A DNA stretch of 64,000 bases from Acidobacteriota bacterium (GTDB lineage Bacteria; Acidobacteriota; Blastocatellia; RBC074), in NCBI GenBank assembly GCA_016196035.1, contig JACPYM010000099.1, positions 151,425 to 215,424 on the forward strand, given 5' to 3'. The translations under genes were made by a program, and so were the position numbers. Of the stretch, positions 54,555-64,000 are shown piece after piece. Numbering within the stretch: position 1 is the stretch's first letter; each line of letters begins with the position of its first letter. The notes under the pieces are model-generated. The model saw nothing but the letters and a program-made list of their open reading frames with translations, did not search any database and had not been told where the DNA came from.

Positions 54555-56135
54555 ATGATCCTCTCTGCAATAGACATCGGCTCCAATTCGATTCACCAGG
54601 TCGTCGTCGAAACCGACCGTGAAAAACCTTTTCGTGTACTGGCGAGCGCCAAAGAGATGGTGCGCCTGGGCCGCAGCGCCGCGCGGGATCGCCGCCTTTC
54701 ACCAGCCGCCATGAACCGGGCCATCGAGGCGTTGCAGAAATTCCGCGCGAACGCCGAGAGTCACGGCGCACGCGAAATCCTGACGACCGCCACCAGCGCC
54801 GTGCGCGAAGCGACCAACCAGCAGGAGTTCATCGAACGCGTCACCAAAGAAACCGGGCTGCACGTCGAATTGCTTTCCGGCATTGAGGAAGCCCGCATGA
54901 TCGCGCTGGCCGTGGCGATGCGTATGCCGCAAAGCAATAACTGCCGCGCCCTGGCGATTGACATCGGCGGCGGCAGCACCGAACTGCCCGTCACGCAAAA
55001 TGGCGAACCCGCCGTGCTGATCTCGCTCAAACTCGGCTCCGTGCGGCTGACCGAACAACTCGGCGCCAGCGATCCACCGAGCGAAAAAACTTTGCGCCGT
55101 TTGCGCGCCGAATTGCGCGCCGTCATTGCGCAACGCGCGCCTGAAATCAAAACGGTGGGTTTCGACGTTTGTTACGGCACCTCCGGCACGATTGCCGCGT
55201 TGGAGCGCGTCGCCTTGCAGCGCCACCTCAAAAATCCAACGGCCCCGGGCCGCGCCGCCAAACGCTCGGAAGCTTCGTTGAGTTTGAAAGAACTGCGCGC
55301 CTTGAATGAAGAACTCGCGCGCCTGCCGCTGGCCGAACGCGCGCGCGTGGCGGGCCTGAATCGCGCGCGCGCCGAAATCATCATCGCGGGCGGCCAATTG
55401 CTGGAAGCGCTGATGGAAACGCTGGAAGTCGAACAGTTGACCGTTTGTGACTGGGCGTTGCGCGAAGGCGTGGTCATCGCGCATCTGACCAAACGCGGCG
55501 CGACCGTGACCAGTACGGCCACGCGGCTCGAACGCGATCCCAGTTTGCGCGGCGCGTTGGCCCTGGCGGCGCATTACCGCGCCGACCTCAAACACGCGCA
55601 CCGCGTCGCGTATTTAGCGCAACAGTTGTTCGACGATTTGCGCTCGTTGCACATGCTGGGCGGCGAACACCGGCGCCTGCTGATGGCGGCGGCGGTCTTG
55701 CACGACATCGGCTATCTGGTCTCGCATACGGATCATCACAAGCATTCGGCCTACTTGATTGATAACAGCGAACTGACCGGCTTCACCGCTTCCGAAGTCG
55801 CCATCATCGCCAACGTCGCGCGTTACCACCGCAGCACATTGCCCAAACCCAAGCATTCGTACTTTGCCAAGCTGCCCGCCGAAACGCGCGCCGTCGTGCG
55901 CAAGCTGGCCGCCATTTTGCGCATCGCCGACGCGCTCGACCGCGATCACGAGGGCCGCGTGCGGGGCGTGCGCGCCGAACTCGACGCCAAGACCGCGCGG
56001 ATTTTTGCGATCTCCACGCGCCCCAGCGAAACCACGCTCTGGCGCATGGAAGAGCGCGCCGACCTCTTCGAGCAGGAGTTCGGACGGCGCGTCGAATTGA
56101 TTGCCGAAACAAATGCCAATGCAACGGACGGTTAG
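54555..56135 (+). CDS. ppx: Exopolyphosphatase / guanosine pentaphosphatase (Ppx/GppA)
   Basis: This is 526 residues. The actin-like ATPase fold of Ppx/GppA is evident: [27 protein letters not shown] and [15 protein letters not shown], followed by a C-terminal HD-type domain ([20 protein letters not shown]). It hydrolyses inorganic polyphosphate or pppGpp, affecting phosphate storage and stringent response. It lies 15 bases after the methyltransferase, so could share that transcript. The canonical N-terminus begins at the ATG. Confidence 0.92.
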   Translation: MILSAIDIGSNSIHQVVVETDREKPFRVLASAKEMVRLGRSAARDRRLSPAAMNRAIEALQKFRANAESHGAREILTTATSAVREATNQQEFIERVTKETGLHVELLSGIEEARMIALAVAMRMPQSNNCRALAIDIGGGSTELPVTQNGEPAVLISLKLGSVRLTEQLGASDPPSEKTLRRLRAELRAVIAQRAPEIKTVGFDVCYGTSGTIAALERVALQRHLKNPTAPGRAAKRSEASLSLKELRALNEELARLPLAERARVAGLNRARAEIIIAGGQLLEALMETLEVEQLTVCDWALREGVVIAHLTKRGATVTSTATRLERDPSLRGALALAAHYRADLKHAHRVAYLAQQLFDDLRSLHMLGGEHRRLLMAAAVLHDIGYLVSHTDHHKHSAYLIDNSELTGFTASEVAIIANVARYHRSTLPKPKHSYFAKLPAETRAVVRKLAAILRIADALDRDHEGRVRGVRAELDAKTARIFAISTRPSETTLWRMEERADLFEQEFGRRVELIAETNANATDG

Positions 56136-56150
56136 GCCCCAAATGGATGA

Positions 56151-56232
56151 AGATAGACGCAGAAAAACGCGGATCAATGCAGTGTAACTATGGCTGCCAG
56201 CCGGCTTGATCTGCGTTTTTCTGCGTCTATCT
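56151..56232. repeat. Long inverted repeat upstream of MFS gene
   Basis: Arms of 27 bp with one mismatch (56151-56177, AGATAGACGCAGAAAAACGC onward, and 56206-56232) enclose 28 bp. It lies between ppx and the transporter, 45 bases ahead of the next start. Confidence 0.75.
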
Positions 56233-56276
56233 GCGGCAAAGTGCCTTTTCTGAATTCGCAGCAACCCCTAACGATA

Positions 56277-57554
56277 ATGAACAAACAACACAAAACCTTT
56301 TACGGCTGGTTTATCGTCGGCACGGCGTTTCTGTTCATGATGCTGATCGTCGGCTTTGCCACCTACGGCCTGCCGCTCTTCTATCCGCTCTGGGTCAAGG
56401 AATTCGGCTGGCGGCGCGATCAGATCATCTTCGGCAACACGCTCAGCAAAATCATCGTCGGGCCGGTGCTGGGTTTCGCCGCGGGCTGGCTGCTGGAAAA
56501 ATACGGGCCGAAATTGGTGATGTTGTTTGGCGCGCTCAGCGCGGCGGCGGCCATGCTGGGTTTCAGCCTGATGGGTTCGACGACGGCGCTCTATGGCTTT
56601 TTCTTTTTCAACGCGCTGGGCTATCTGTGCGCCGGGCCGCTGCCCAATCAGGTGTTGCTGTCGCATTGGTTCGCGCGGTTGCGCGGGCGCGTGATGGGCA
56701 TCGCTTACGTAGGCATCGGCGTCGGCGGCATGCTGGTGCCGTGGATCGTGCGTTACTTCAATCAGCAATACGGCTGGCGCGGGTCGCTCAAAGCCTTGAG
56801 CTTGTTATTTGCCGCCGTGATGCTGCTGTCGTTGTTGATCGTGCGGCGACGCCCGGCGGATTTGGGGCTGTTCCCCGATGGCGACGAAAAGCCGCTTGAA
56901 CCCGCCACGCCGAATGCCCTGCCCGCCAAGCTGGCCGACATCGTTAAAACGCGCGCCTTCTGGTTGCTGGCCGCTGGCAGCGTCTTCAGCATCAGCGCCA
57001 TTGGCGGCGTAATGCAAAACCTGGCGCTCTATATCAACGACATTATTCCCAAGGAGCAAGCCGACCTGACGCGCACGACCATTTCGAGCATCACGCTGGG
57101 CGCCAGTATTTCCGGGCGCATCGTGATGGGTTTGCTGGCGGATCGCTTTCAGAAAAAGTACGTGATGCTGATCACCTACTTCGTGGTCGCGCTTTCGATC
57201 CCGCTGCTGATCTTTGCCAAGGACTATCCGGCCCTGCTCTATGTTTTCGCTGTGACGTTCGGCTTTGGTTTGGGCGCGGATTACATGCTGATTCCGTTGA
57301 TGGCGGCGGAATGTTTCGGGCTAGGCGCGCTCAGCCGCGTGCTGGGCATCATCATCATGAGCGATGCCGTGGGCGAAGCGACGCTGCCGACGTTGGTGGC
57401 CAACATCCGCGAGACCACCGGCAGTTATGCGGGCGGGTTTATGTTAGTCACGGTGTTGGCCTTGCTGGGCGCGGTGGCAATCCTTTCGATCAAATACCGC
57501 GACGGCAAACCGGAAAGCCGCTGGCAATTGGAAGCACAAACAAAGGAGCGTTGA
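56277..57554 (+). CDS. MFS transporter, OFA (oxalate/formate antiporter-like) family
   Basis: This is 425 residues with twelve hydrophobic helices and the OFA-type start, YGWFIVGTAFLFMMLIVGFA then YGLPLFYPLWVKEFGW. It has a central hydrophilic loop (GDEKPLEPATPNA). OFA members exchange carboxylates such as oxalate, formate or lactate; the actual substrate is not readable. The ATG at 56277 was chosen over an upstream frame that would include the inverted repeat. A cupin gene begins three bases after its stop. Confidence 0.92.
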   Translation: MNKQHKTFYGWFIVGTAFLFMMLIVGFATYGLPLFYPLWVKEFGWRRDQIIFGNTLSKIIVGPVLGFAAGWLLEKYGPKLVMLFGALSAAAAMLGFSLMGSTTALYGFFFFNALGYLCAGPLPNQVLLSHWFARLRGRVMGIAYVGIGVGGMLVPWIVRYFNQQYGWRGSLKALSLLFAAVMLLSLLIVRRRPADLGLFPDGDEKPLEPATPNALPAKLADIVKTRAFWLLAAGSVFSISAIGGVMQNLALYINDIIPKEQADLTRTTISSITLGASISGRIVMGLLADRFQKKYVMLITYFVVALSIPLLIFAKDYPALLYVFAVTFGFGLGADYMLIPLMAAECFGLGALSRVLGIIIMSDAVGEATLPTLVANIRETTGSYAGGFMLVTVLALLGAVAILSIKYRDGKPESRWQLEAQTKER

Positions 57555-57557
57555 ACC

Positions 57558-58037
57558 GTGAAACGATTGATGTTGGCAAGTGTGATCTTCGCGCTGGGAA
57601 CCGGCTTTGGCTGGTTGGCGGCGCAACGACCCGTGACGCAGGTCAATGCCCAGCAACCGGCCCCACAAGCCGCGCCACCGGCTGTGGGCGGGTACGTGCA
57701 CGAACGTGATGCCGACGTGAAGAAAGAAGGCCCCGCGCCGCACAATGGGCCGGGCCGTTCGACGGGCTACAGTTTTTTTGAGAAAGCGCCGGGTTTTGCG
57801 CAAGCCTTCCGCAAACGCGTGCTGCATCCGGGTGCGGCCATCGGTTATCACCCGCAAAAGGAAGACGAGGTTTACTATATCTTGAGCGGCACGGGCGTGA
57901 TGCAAATGAACGGCCAGGAATTTCCGGTGGCGGCGGGCGATGCGATTCTGACGCGCCCCGGCAGTTCACACGGGTTAAAGCAAACCGGCAAGGATGATTT
58001 GACGCTGATCATCACCTACGAACAGAAGCCGCGTTAA
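57558..58037 (+). CDS. Exported cupin-domain protein
   Basis: This is 159 residues. A signal-like N-terminus ([20 protein letters not shown]) precedes a Cupin_2 barrel (about 75-155): [18 protein letters not shown] carries the first metal motif and RPGSSHG the second. It may bind a metal and a small molecule in the periplasm. It is close behind the MFS gene, so transport and binding of one compound is a reasonable guess. Confidence 0.88.
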   Translation: MKRLMLASVIFALGTGFGWLAAQRPVTQVNAQQPAPQAAPPAVGGYVHERDADVKKEGPAPHNGPGRSTGYSFFEKAPGFAQAFRKRVLHPGAAIGYHPQKEDEVYYILSGTGVMQMNGQEFPVAAGDAILTRPGSSHGLKQTGKDDLTLIITYEQKPR

Positions 58038-58066
58038 GACAGCCGCAAGCCGGATCAGCACCGCTG

Positions 58067-59944
58067 TTACTGTTTGCTCACCTCCAGCAAAAACACATCC
58101 GAATAATCCTTCACCGGGTTGGTGCCGAAGTTACTATCGAAGACCGCATATTTCCCGTCTTTGCTGATGGACGCGCGCGGTTGAAACCAGTAACTACTCA
58201 GTGTGCGGCTGCGGTGGTGCGCCAGATGGCGTAGCTCAGTACCATCAGCCCTGACGATCATCACTTCATTGAACCGCACACCCCAGCGGCGTTGCCAATC
58301 GGGCGGTAAATCGGCATTGGCCGCCGCCGTACCCTTTGCGGTATCGGTAACTGAAACTAACACCCAGGGGTTTTTGCCATTGCTGTTACTGCTGATGTGC
58401 ATTTCCGCATCCCAGTTCAATGGTAACAAACAGGAGCGCTTGGCATCGGCAAGCCGTATTTTTTCAACGCCATTGTGTTCGCAACCCGGCGGCGGCGAGT
58501 TATCGCGGTAAGCGCCGACGAATAACACCTCATCGCTATTCACGTCGCGCCCTTGGTCACTGTGGCCACCGAACGGCGCAATCTGCCGAACGAAGTTAAA
58601 ATCTTTGTCGTAAAGCGCCATGCCTTTATGCGGGCCTATCCCTTCACTGCCCCAACGCGCCATGATGTTGTTATTGGCGGTGACATAAACTTCGACCCAT
58701 TCGCCGCCCAGCGCTTTCAAGTCAGCCGTTTTGCCCAGGCTGTTGGTGCTGAAGGTATAAAGCGCGGCGTGCCGGTCATCACCCACAATCATGAGGTGGT
58801 CGCCATCTTCGGAAATGTCGCATTCGCCGCCGCCAAAGGTGATCTTTTGGTACTGTGCAAAGACGCGCACAACGTTTTTTTGCCGCCGCGCAACATCAAA
58901 CTTCAGCAATTGATTTTCGGCGTGATAATAAAAAACATTCGGATCGTTGCCGCTCCAGCGCGGCTCGGCTGAGTTACTCAACGCCAAGGTTTCGGGCGGC
59001 ACGACTAACTTACCGTTGCGGTCAGCCACCATAAAACCGTGATTGTCGGCCTGCATCAGAATCAAACTATCGTCCTGATTGAAAGGCGACATCGTGGCGT
59101 ATTCGTGATGTACAGCGTCTTTGAATTGCGTCCAGCCATTCGACAAACGCACAATCGGCGCGCCAAAAACAGTGTCCCTATATTTCACGCCCACCGCTGG
59201 CGGTTGAAAGCTGGTGTAATCCGCCGGGATATAAATCTTGTTGTCATCCGGGATGCCATAGAAAGGACTGTTAGCGTCCGCCTTGGGAACTGCCACGGGT
59301 TGATTCACCACTGCCGGGGCTGTAACGACTGGCAGCTTCCCTTTCGTGATGACGCCTTGCACCAGCGCCGCGTTACTCACCGTCGCGCCCAGGTTGATCA
59401 AGGTAACATCCGCCGTTAGCGGATACAGCGGCTTGATCGTACTAACATAAAATTCCTCGTCGTTTTTGTAATAACTCACAACGCCGTTGGCGACGGCAAT
59501 GCGAAACACAGTCTTGGCCGGGTAACCTGTCTCGGCCTTGTAACGCCCCCACTCACGCACTTCGGCCACATAACCAGCGCGCCCGGCGCGCGCCGTCAGG
59601 TGCAATGAGAAATCCATCGTTTCCGCTTCCAGCCCGGCGGGCGCGGCGCTCAATCCCACGTAACGCTCTTTGTCCGTTTCCAGCGCAGTGAATTCCAAAT
59701 AACCGTCCCCAGCGGTGAGCTTCTGCCGCGAAGACGCCCCCGCATCTGCCGCTTCGTTGTTACCCCGCGTTTTTTTCAAGGTGGTTCCGGCCGCGGCGCA
59801 ATTGACCTGATTGATCCAGACGACGGGTTCGGCAGGGGCCTTCGTGGAACTGAGTTCGGAGGCACGCCGTTCGGCTGAGCAACCAATGTGCAACAACCAG
59901 ACAACGGCGCTAACAGTGAGGGTGAGAGCAAACAGCTTTTTCAT
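58067..59944 (-). CDS. Exported lipoprotein with WD40-like propeller
   Basis: This is 625 residues. A lipobox (AVVWLLHIGCSAE) anchors it to a membrane. The N-terminal half (about 40-200, concanavalin-like: VAEVREWGRYKAETGYPAKT) may be a carbohydrate-binding or sandwich domain; the C-terminal half is a propeller (SEPRWSGNDPNVFYYHAENQ, SEDGDHLMIVGDDRHAALYT). No catalytic motif was recognised. Function unknown; extracellular binding is likely. Confidence 0.75.
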   Translation of the reverse strand: MKKLFALTLTVSAVVWLLHIGCSAERRASELSSTKAPAEPVVWINQVNCAAAGTTLKKTRGNNEAADAGASSRQKLTAGDGYLEFTALETDKERYVGLSAAPAGLEAETMDFSLHLTARAGRAGYVAEVREWGRYKAETGYPAKTVFRIAVANGVVSYYKNDEEFYVSTIKPLYPLTADVTLINLGATVSNAALVQGVITKGKLPVVTAPAVVNQPVAVPKADANSPFYGIPDDNKIYIPADYTSFQPPAVGVKYRDTVFGAPIVRLSNGWTQFKDAVHHEYATMSPFNQDDSLILMQADNHGFMVADRNGKLVVPPETLALSNSAEPRWSGNDPNVFYYHAENQLLKFDVARRQKNVVRVFAQYQKITFGGGECDISEDGDHLMIVGDDRHAALYTFSTNSLGKTADLKALGGEWVEVYVTANNNIMARWGSEGIGPHKGMALYDKDFNFVRQIAPFGGHSDQGRDVNSDEVLFVGAYRDNSPPPGCEHNGVEKIRLADAKRSCLLPLNWDAEMHISSNSNGKNPWVLVSVTDTAKGTAAANADLPPDWQRRWGVRFNEVMIVRADGTELRHLAHHRSRTLSSYWFQPRASISKDGKYAVFDSNFGTNPVKDYSDVFLLEVSKQ

Positions 59945-60099
59945 TGGTGTACCTCTGAGCGCCGCTTTGAGCCAGCGACGCCGGACACAGTTTTGGCTGA
60001 GCGCCCAGCCGCCGTCAACATAAATAATTCGGCTTGGCGGCTGCCATTCCGTGTCTTAGGCAACCCCTCAAATTACCACGCGGCCTCAACCATGCCGCC

Positions 60100-60726
60100 T
60101 CAACCATCCAAACCGCTCAGCACCAAATCCACCAACGCATCTACATAACTCTGCGTCAACGGCGCGTGTTCGGCCAGCAAGCGGAAGTAGACGGGGCCGT
60201 AAAGCGCATCGAGCAAAACTTCAGGATCAACTTCCTGACGGATTTCGCCGCGCTCAATGCCGCGTTGAATGACTTGGCGCGCTTCAGCGCGACGCGGCTT
60301 GATCCAGCGCGTGCGAAAGGCTTCGGCCATCTCTTCATCGAATTGCCCGTTCGCCAGCAGCATGGAAATTTTACAGCCCAACGGCCCTTTGAGCGCCTTG
60401 ACGAACTTGCGCATCTGGCGGCGGATGTCTTCGCGCACGCCGCCTGTGTCAGGGAAAGAAAGCGGCGGGCCGTCGTCTTCAAAAAAGGCGTCCAGCACGA
60501 GGCTCGCCTTATTCGGCCAGCGCCGATAGATCGTCGTTTTGCCCACGCCCGCGCGCGCTGCAATGCCCTCAATCGTCACATTGCCAAAGCCGTGCTCCTC
60601 CACCAGCGCGCGCGCGGCTTGCAGGATATTCTGGTGCGTCACCGGACAGCGCGGCCGGCCCGCGTGTTTCGCTTCGCAGTCTTCTGCAAACCTTTCTGCG
60701 GCCTTCGCCGAAATTCGACTTGACAC
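60100..60726 (-). CDS. TetR-family transcriptional regulator
   Basis: This is 208 residues with the TetR helix-turn-helix at about 35-75 (NVTIEGIAARAGVGKTTIYR then RWPNKASLVLDAFF) and a C-terminal ligand-binding domain. It is divergent from an SDR gene 128 bases away, the usual layout for a repressor of its neighbour. The start is the ATG at 60726. Confidence 0.93.
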   Translation of the reverse strand: MSSRISAKAAERFAEDCEAKHAGRPRCPVTHQNILQAARALVEEHGFGNVTIEGIAARAGVGKTTIYRRWPNKASLVLDAFFEDDGPPLSFPDTGGVREDIRRQMRKFVKALKGPLGCKISMLLANGQFDEEMAEAFRTRWIKPRRAEARQVIQRGIERGEIRQEVDPEVLLDALYGPVYFRLLAEHAPLTQSYVDALVDLVLSGLDG

Positions 60727-60764
60727 TCATCCACCTCCGGCGTATTTTCCATATCGAAACGTAG

Positions 60765-60822
60765 CGTATCGTATTCCTCGCCAGTAGGCAAGGAAGTCGC
60801 CCGTGAGCGGCGCGACGATACG
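60765..60822. promoter_or_regulatory. Candidate operator half-sites between TetR and SDR genes
   Basis: Perfect 8-bp inverted sites CGTATCGT (60765-60772) and ACGATACG (60815-60822) lie in the 128-bp divergent promoter region, with CATATCGA as a partial third copy at about 60751. TetR proteins bind such palindromes, but the wide spacing makes this tentative. Confidence 0.35.
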
Positions 60823-60854
60823 AAAAAAGAGGCATAAAGACTATGGAGGGAATG

Positions 60855-61589
60855 ATGAGTTCAAAAAAAATTGCTTTGGTGACGGGCGCGAACAAAGGCA
60901 TTGGCTATGAAACCGCGCGCCAGTTGGCCGCGCAAGGCATCACCGTGCTGTTGGGCGCGCGCGACGAAAAGCGCGGCAGTGAAGCCGCCCGCAAACTGCA
61001 AGACGAAGGCTTGGACGTGCAGTTTCTGCCGGTGGACGTGAACGACACCGCTTCGCAGGACAATGCGGCCCAGTTCATCGCGGCTAAATTCGGCAAGCTG
61101 GACATCCTGGTCAACAACGCCGGCGTGGCCAAAGATTTCAGAGTGCCCGCTTCGCAAGGCACGCTGGAACAGTGGCGCGAGACGTTCGAGACCAATGTGT
61201 TCAATCTGGTTGCGCTGACCCAGAAGCTGCTGCCGTTGGTCAAAAAGAGCGACGCCGGGCGCATCGTCAATCTGACCAGCATTCTGGGTTCGCTGACGTT
61301 GAACACCGATCCACAATCGCCGATTGCCGGGTCGGCCAGTTCAGGCACGGCGTACAACGCCTCCAAAGCGGCGTTGAATATGTTCACCGTGCATCTGGCG
61401 AATGAATTGAAAGGCACTGCGGTCAAGGTGAATGCCGCGCATCCCGGCTGGGTGAAGACCGATATGGGTGGCGCAGCGGCTCCGCTGGAAGTCGCGGACG
61501 GCGCGAAAACTTCGGTGCGCTTGGCGACCTTGCCTGACGACGGGCCGAGCGGCGGCTACTTTTATTTGGGCGACACGCTGCCCTGGTAA
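60855..61589 (+). CDS. Short-chain dehydrogenase/reductase
   Basis: This is about 244 residues of a classical SDR: nucleotide motif VTGANKGIGYETA, NNAG at about 84-87, and the catalytic Ser, Tyr and Lys in LNTDPQSPIAG plus AYNASKAALN. It reduces or oxidises a small carbonyl with NAD(P). GGAGGG at 60845-60850 supports the ATG at 60855; starts at 60843 or 60852 are also in frame. The divergent TetR gene probably controls it. Confidence 0.93.
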   Translation: MSSKKIALVTGANKGIGYETARQLAAQGITVLLGARDEKRGSEAARKLQDEGLDVQFLPVDVNDTASQDNAAQFIAAKFGKLDILVNNAGVAKDFRVPASQGTLEQWRETFETNVFNLVALTQKLLPLVKKSDAGRIVNLTSILGSLTLNTDPQSPIAGSASSGTAYNASKAALNMFTVHLANELKGTAVKVNAAHPGWVKTDMGGAAAPLEVADGAKTSVRLATLPDDGPSGGYFYLGDTLPW

Positions 61590-61620
61590 CTTCATTCGGC
61601 TTACTTCGTGGTGATGAAAA

Positions 61621-61652
61621 AAGGCGGTGCGAATTAACACTTCGCACCGCCT
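61621..61652 (-). terminator. Intrinsic terminator for the minus-strand gene at 61692
   Basis: A 12-bp stem, AGGCGGTGCGAA (61622-61633) and TTCGCACCGCCT (61641-61652), is followed on the minus strand by TTTTTTC. It lies just beyond the stop of the TIGR03437 gene and could also aid the convergent SDR gene. Confidence 0.8.
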
Positions 61653-61691
61653 GCATTACGGCCTTCACCAACTCGTTTCTGCCGCGTGTGC

Positions 61692-64000
61692 TCATTGCAT
61701 GCGAATGGTCACGGCATTGGCTGGACGATTGTCTATCAGCGTTTGCAGCGTAACTTCGCCGTGCCCGGCCAGCGCACGTTCCATTTCCACATTCAGTTGA
61801 TCCAGACCCGCCAGATCGCCTTGCGCGCCCGCGAATGACACCGGCAAAGCCAACCCTGCGATTGAGACGCTGACGTTTTCCAATCCCGTCCGCCGCCGGA
61901 AACCAGTGCCGAAAAGGACGACGAAGACGCGTTCGCCGGCCGGGCCTAGATTGATCGCCTTGGCAACGAAGCGGTTGGTCGCCTGATCGAATTCAGCCAG
62001 CGGTTCAAAGCTTTGCGACCCGTTGGCCTTGACGCGCAAGACGACGCCCGCCGGGACGCCTTGCCCTGTCGCGTTGGCCGTGAAAAAGCTGGGCGCGACG
62101 TTGGTGAGTTGCACGTTGCCGCTCGCCACCAGCACGTCGTTGACGTAAACCGAGGCCAGCGTCGTGTAAATCGCCTGATCGCCCGGCGCGGTCATTGGCA
62201 GGCCGGGATGAATGAGCAGATTGATTTGCGTGGGCGAGACGAAAAAGAGCGGACAGTTCAATTCCTGATTGTTGAGGCCGCGCATCGTCACGCGCGTGCC
62301 CGCCAGCGTCGTCGGCAACGGCGTAGTCGTCGCGGCTTGCGTCGTCACGGCCAGATCGTTGCTGAAAATCGTGGCAATCGCATCCACGGCGGTGAGCGGC
62401 GCATAATTCGCCGACGACACCGCCGTCAATCCTGACGGCTGGCTGACCTGGAAGCTTTTGCCGCCGACGTTAATTGTCGCCTGCCGTCCCCCACCCGCCG
62501 GATTGTTGAACACGGTGAAACCAATCGGTGCGCGCCCCACACCGCTGGTCGGCCCTTCGATGCGCACCCAGGCGGCGCTCGCCGTCGCCGTCCAGGGGCA
62601 ATGATCCGGCGTTTCGAGCAAAAAGCCATCGAGCGTTTCCCCTACGCGCGAGGGCTGATAGGCCTGGCCATTCAACGACAACGTGTAAATGCAACCGGCC
62701 ACCGTCAGCGGCAAGGCGTTCGACACGCCACCGCCGGGCGCGCCATTGAACGCCGTCAGGTTGAGCGCGCCCGCTTGCGCCAGACCGGCGTCGGTTAGGG
62801 TGACTTCCAATTTGGCATCGCTGCGATAGGTCGTCGGACGCGCCATGCCGTTGACGCGCACGACGGTCGTATTCAGGAAGTTGCGTCCATTGACGATCAG
62901 CAGCTTTTGTCCGCCCGCAATAGCCACCGTCGCCGGTTCCAGCCGCGCCAGCACTGGCACAGGCGCAATGGGCGTCAGCGCGAGGTCGAGCGGCGCCGAT
63001 TCCAAGCCGCCTGCCGGCGTTTGGGTGAACACGGTCACGCGCGCCGTTGGGCCTGTGCCCAAAGCCGCTGCCGGGATTTCGGCGCGCAGTTGCGAAGCGC
63101 CGAGGAATTCGGTGCCCTGGGGCTGCCCGTTGACGCGAATCACCGTGGAGTAACGCAACCCTGCCGCATCATCCGAGACCGGATAAAAATGATTGCCATA
63201 CACCGTCAATCGCAAAGGCGCTCCGGCGGGCGTGGCGTTGATGCTGAGCGCGGTGAGTTCGGGCGGATGATTGCCGACGGCGTTGAACTTGCTGTTGACC
63301 GTCGCACGCAACATGGCGTTGGCCGCCGCGCCATTCACCAGCAAGGGTTGAAAGCTAGCGCCATTGTTCATGGAAGCGAACGAACGCCCGCGCGGCGTGG
63401 TGGTGTCGGCGGCAAAACTAATGTCGCCATTCACAGCCTGCACGCCGACATAAAGGTCGCCACGCGGCAGCGGCCCCGGCGCACCGAGCATTACTTCCAA
63501 CATCCCGTGCGCAGGCAGCGTAGGCACCATCAGGGTTTGGTTGACCAAAAACGTGGGGTTGACGGGCGGCTGCCCGGTGCGTTGCGGATCATGAAAGATG
63601 ACGATGCGCAGTTGTTTGCCCACGGCATCAGGCGGCAATTGCACGCGCACGCTTTCCAGCGTGGACGGCGCGCGCGCGGGCGTCAGGTAGTTAACATAGA
63701 GTGTGTTACTCGCCGGGGGTAACTGTTCGCGTGAATTATCGTCCGCCGAAAGCACCTCGAACACAGGCGTATCAGGCACGACACCAAATAAAAAGTAACT
63801 CAGTGCGGCAACATCCAATGCCGTAATGCCGCCGCGTTCACCGGGCAAGTAACTTTCATCGTACTTGATTAGCGGCTCGCTTTGATTTTGCCGATTGTGT
63901 GTTGAGAGTGTGGTAGTTGAATTTAGCTTTAGGACGTATTTACCGAGGCAAGCTGTTGTGGCAATGAGGTCGCAATCAGGTGGGTCAGTTTTTCCAGCAC
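61692..64000 (-). CDS. Secreted IPT/TIG-repeat protein with TIGR03437 C-terminal domain (partial)
   Basis: At least 769 residues; the 5' end lies outside the window because the frame stays open to base 64000. Before residue TALDVAALSYFLFGVVPDTP, upstream codons continue (NRQNQSEPLIKYDESYLPG), so the TTG at 63848 is not a convincing start. The visible part has IPT/TIG-like repeats (VPVLARLEPATVAIAGGQKL), a BACON-like segment with the phrase DHCPWTATASAAWVRIEGPT and the acidobacterial TIGR03437 domain (SSANYAPLTAVDAIATIFSN, VSPTQINLLIHP). These proteins are typically large, exported and adhesive. Function otherwise unknown. Confidence 0.86.
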   Translation of the reverse strand, partial: AGKTDPPDCDLIATTACLGKYVLKLNSTTTLSTHNRQNQSEPLIKYDESYLPGERGGITALDVAALSYFLFGVVPDTPVFEVLSADDNSREQLPPASNTLYVNYLTPARAPSTLESVRVQLPPDAVGKQLRIVIFHDPQRTGQPPVNPTFLVNQTLMVPTLPAHGMLEVMLGAPGPLPRGDLYVGVQAVNGDISFAADTTTPRGRSFASMNNGASFQPLLVNGAAANAMLRATVNSKFNAVGNHPPELTALSINATPAGAPLRLTVYGNHFYPVSDDAAGLRYSTVIRVNGQPQGTEFLGASQLRAEIPAAALGTGPTARVTVFTQTPAGGLESAPLDLALTPIAPVPVLARLEPATVAIAGGQKLLIVNGRNFLNTTVVRVNGMARPTTYRSDAKLEVTLTDAGLAQAGALNLTAFNGAPGGGVSNALPLTVAGCIYTLSLNGQAYQPSRVGETLDGFLLETPDHCPWTATASAAWVRIEGPTSGVGRAPIGFTVFNNPAGGGRQATINVGGKSFQVSQPSGLTAVSSANYAPLTAVDAIATIFSNDLAVTTQAATTTPLPTTLAGTRVTMRGLNNQELNCPLFFVSPTQINLLIHPGLPMTAPGDQAIYTTLASVYVNDVLVASGNVQLTNVAPSFFTANATGQGVPAGVVLRVKANGSQSFEPLAEFDQATNRFVAKAINLGPAGERVFVVLFGTGFRRRTGLENVSVSIAGLALPVSFAGAQGDLAGLDQLNVEMERALAGHGEVTLQTLIDNRPANAVTIRMQ

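Overview
The window reads as a chromosomal segment of an Acidobacteriota bacterium, most likely Blastocatellia (inference from gene content). Pointers are a secreted protein ending in the Solibacter-type TIGR03437 C-terminal domain at the right edge, a 1,343-residue Oar-like TonB receptor, an ECF sigma factor paired with a Ser/Thr kinase fused to a WD40-like propeller, a cytochrome c/copper monooxygenase fusion, a secreted TPR-CHAT protein and Uma2. The DNA is GC-rich and mosaic, with mostly short transcription units. No rRNA, tRNA, CRISPR array or complete transposase gene was seen.

Layout. 0-9 kb: ECF sigma factor, a two-component system (ATGA overlap), a degenerate NtrC-like regulator, Uma2 and uvrC (convergent, sharing CTAG), and a DUF4388-HDOD protein. 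8.9-16 kb: a minus-strand tripartite efflux operon (STAS, half-length TolC-like protein, adaptor, small exported protein, RND pump). The pump is split by a frameshift and the outer-membrane component lacks its N-terminal half. 16-25 kb: an 830-bp repeat-rich gap, then a Tat-exported TIM-barrel protein, a secreted esterase, a secreted TPR-CHAT protein and an S9 peptidase with an altered nucleophile elbow. 25-26 kb: a toxin-antitoxin-like pair (nucleotidyltransferase-like plus HTH) with a clear sigma-70 promoter, a palindromic operator candidate and a tiny leader ORF.

26-33 kb: an exported propeller protein, then the kinase/ECF locus flanked by two small proteins with cysteine-rich tails, then the cytochrome/copper protein. 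33.9-41 kb: a DinB gene interrupted by a 103-bp TA-flanked MITE, a YceH-family protein, enolase and the TonB receptor. 41-45 kb: a membrane protein converging on an operon of two paralogous retropepsin-like proteins, a lipoprotein methyltransferase and a glutathionylspermidine-synthase-like enzyme. 45-49 kb: a SEFIR-TM-FGE-fold protein, a methyltransferase and a secreted protein. 49-54.5 kb: an eleven-copy 12-bp minisatellite, an Old Yellow Enzyme/GMC oxidoreductase pair, and a restriction-modification pair. 54.5-64 kb: Ppx/GppA, MFS transporter plus cupin, an exported lipoprotein, a divergent TetR/SDR pair, and the TIGR03437 protein running off the edge.

The most striking non-coding feature is at least a dozen long (20-37 bp arm) inverted repeats, nearly all between genes, with mostly unrelated sequences. 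Three share a core palindrome built on GTARGGCRGG, and one of these is a proven recent insertion in dinB.
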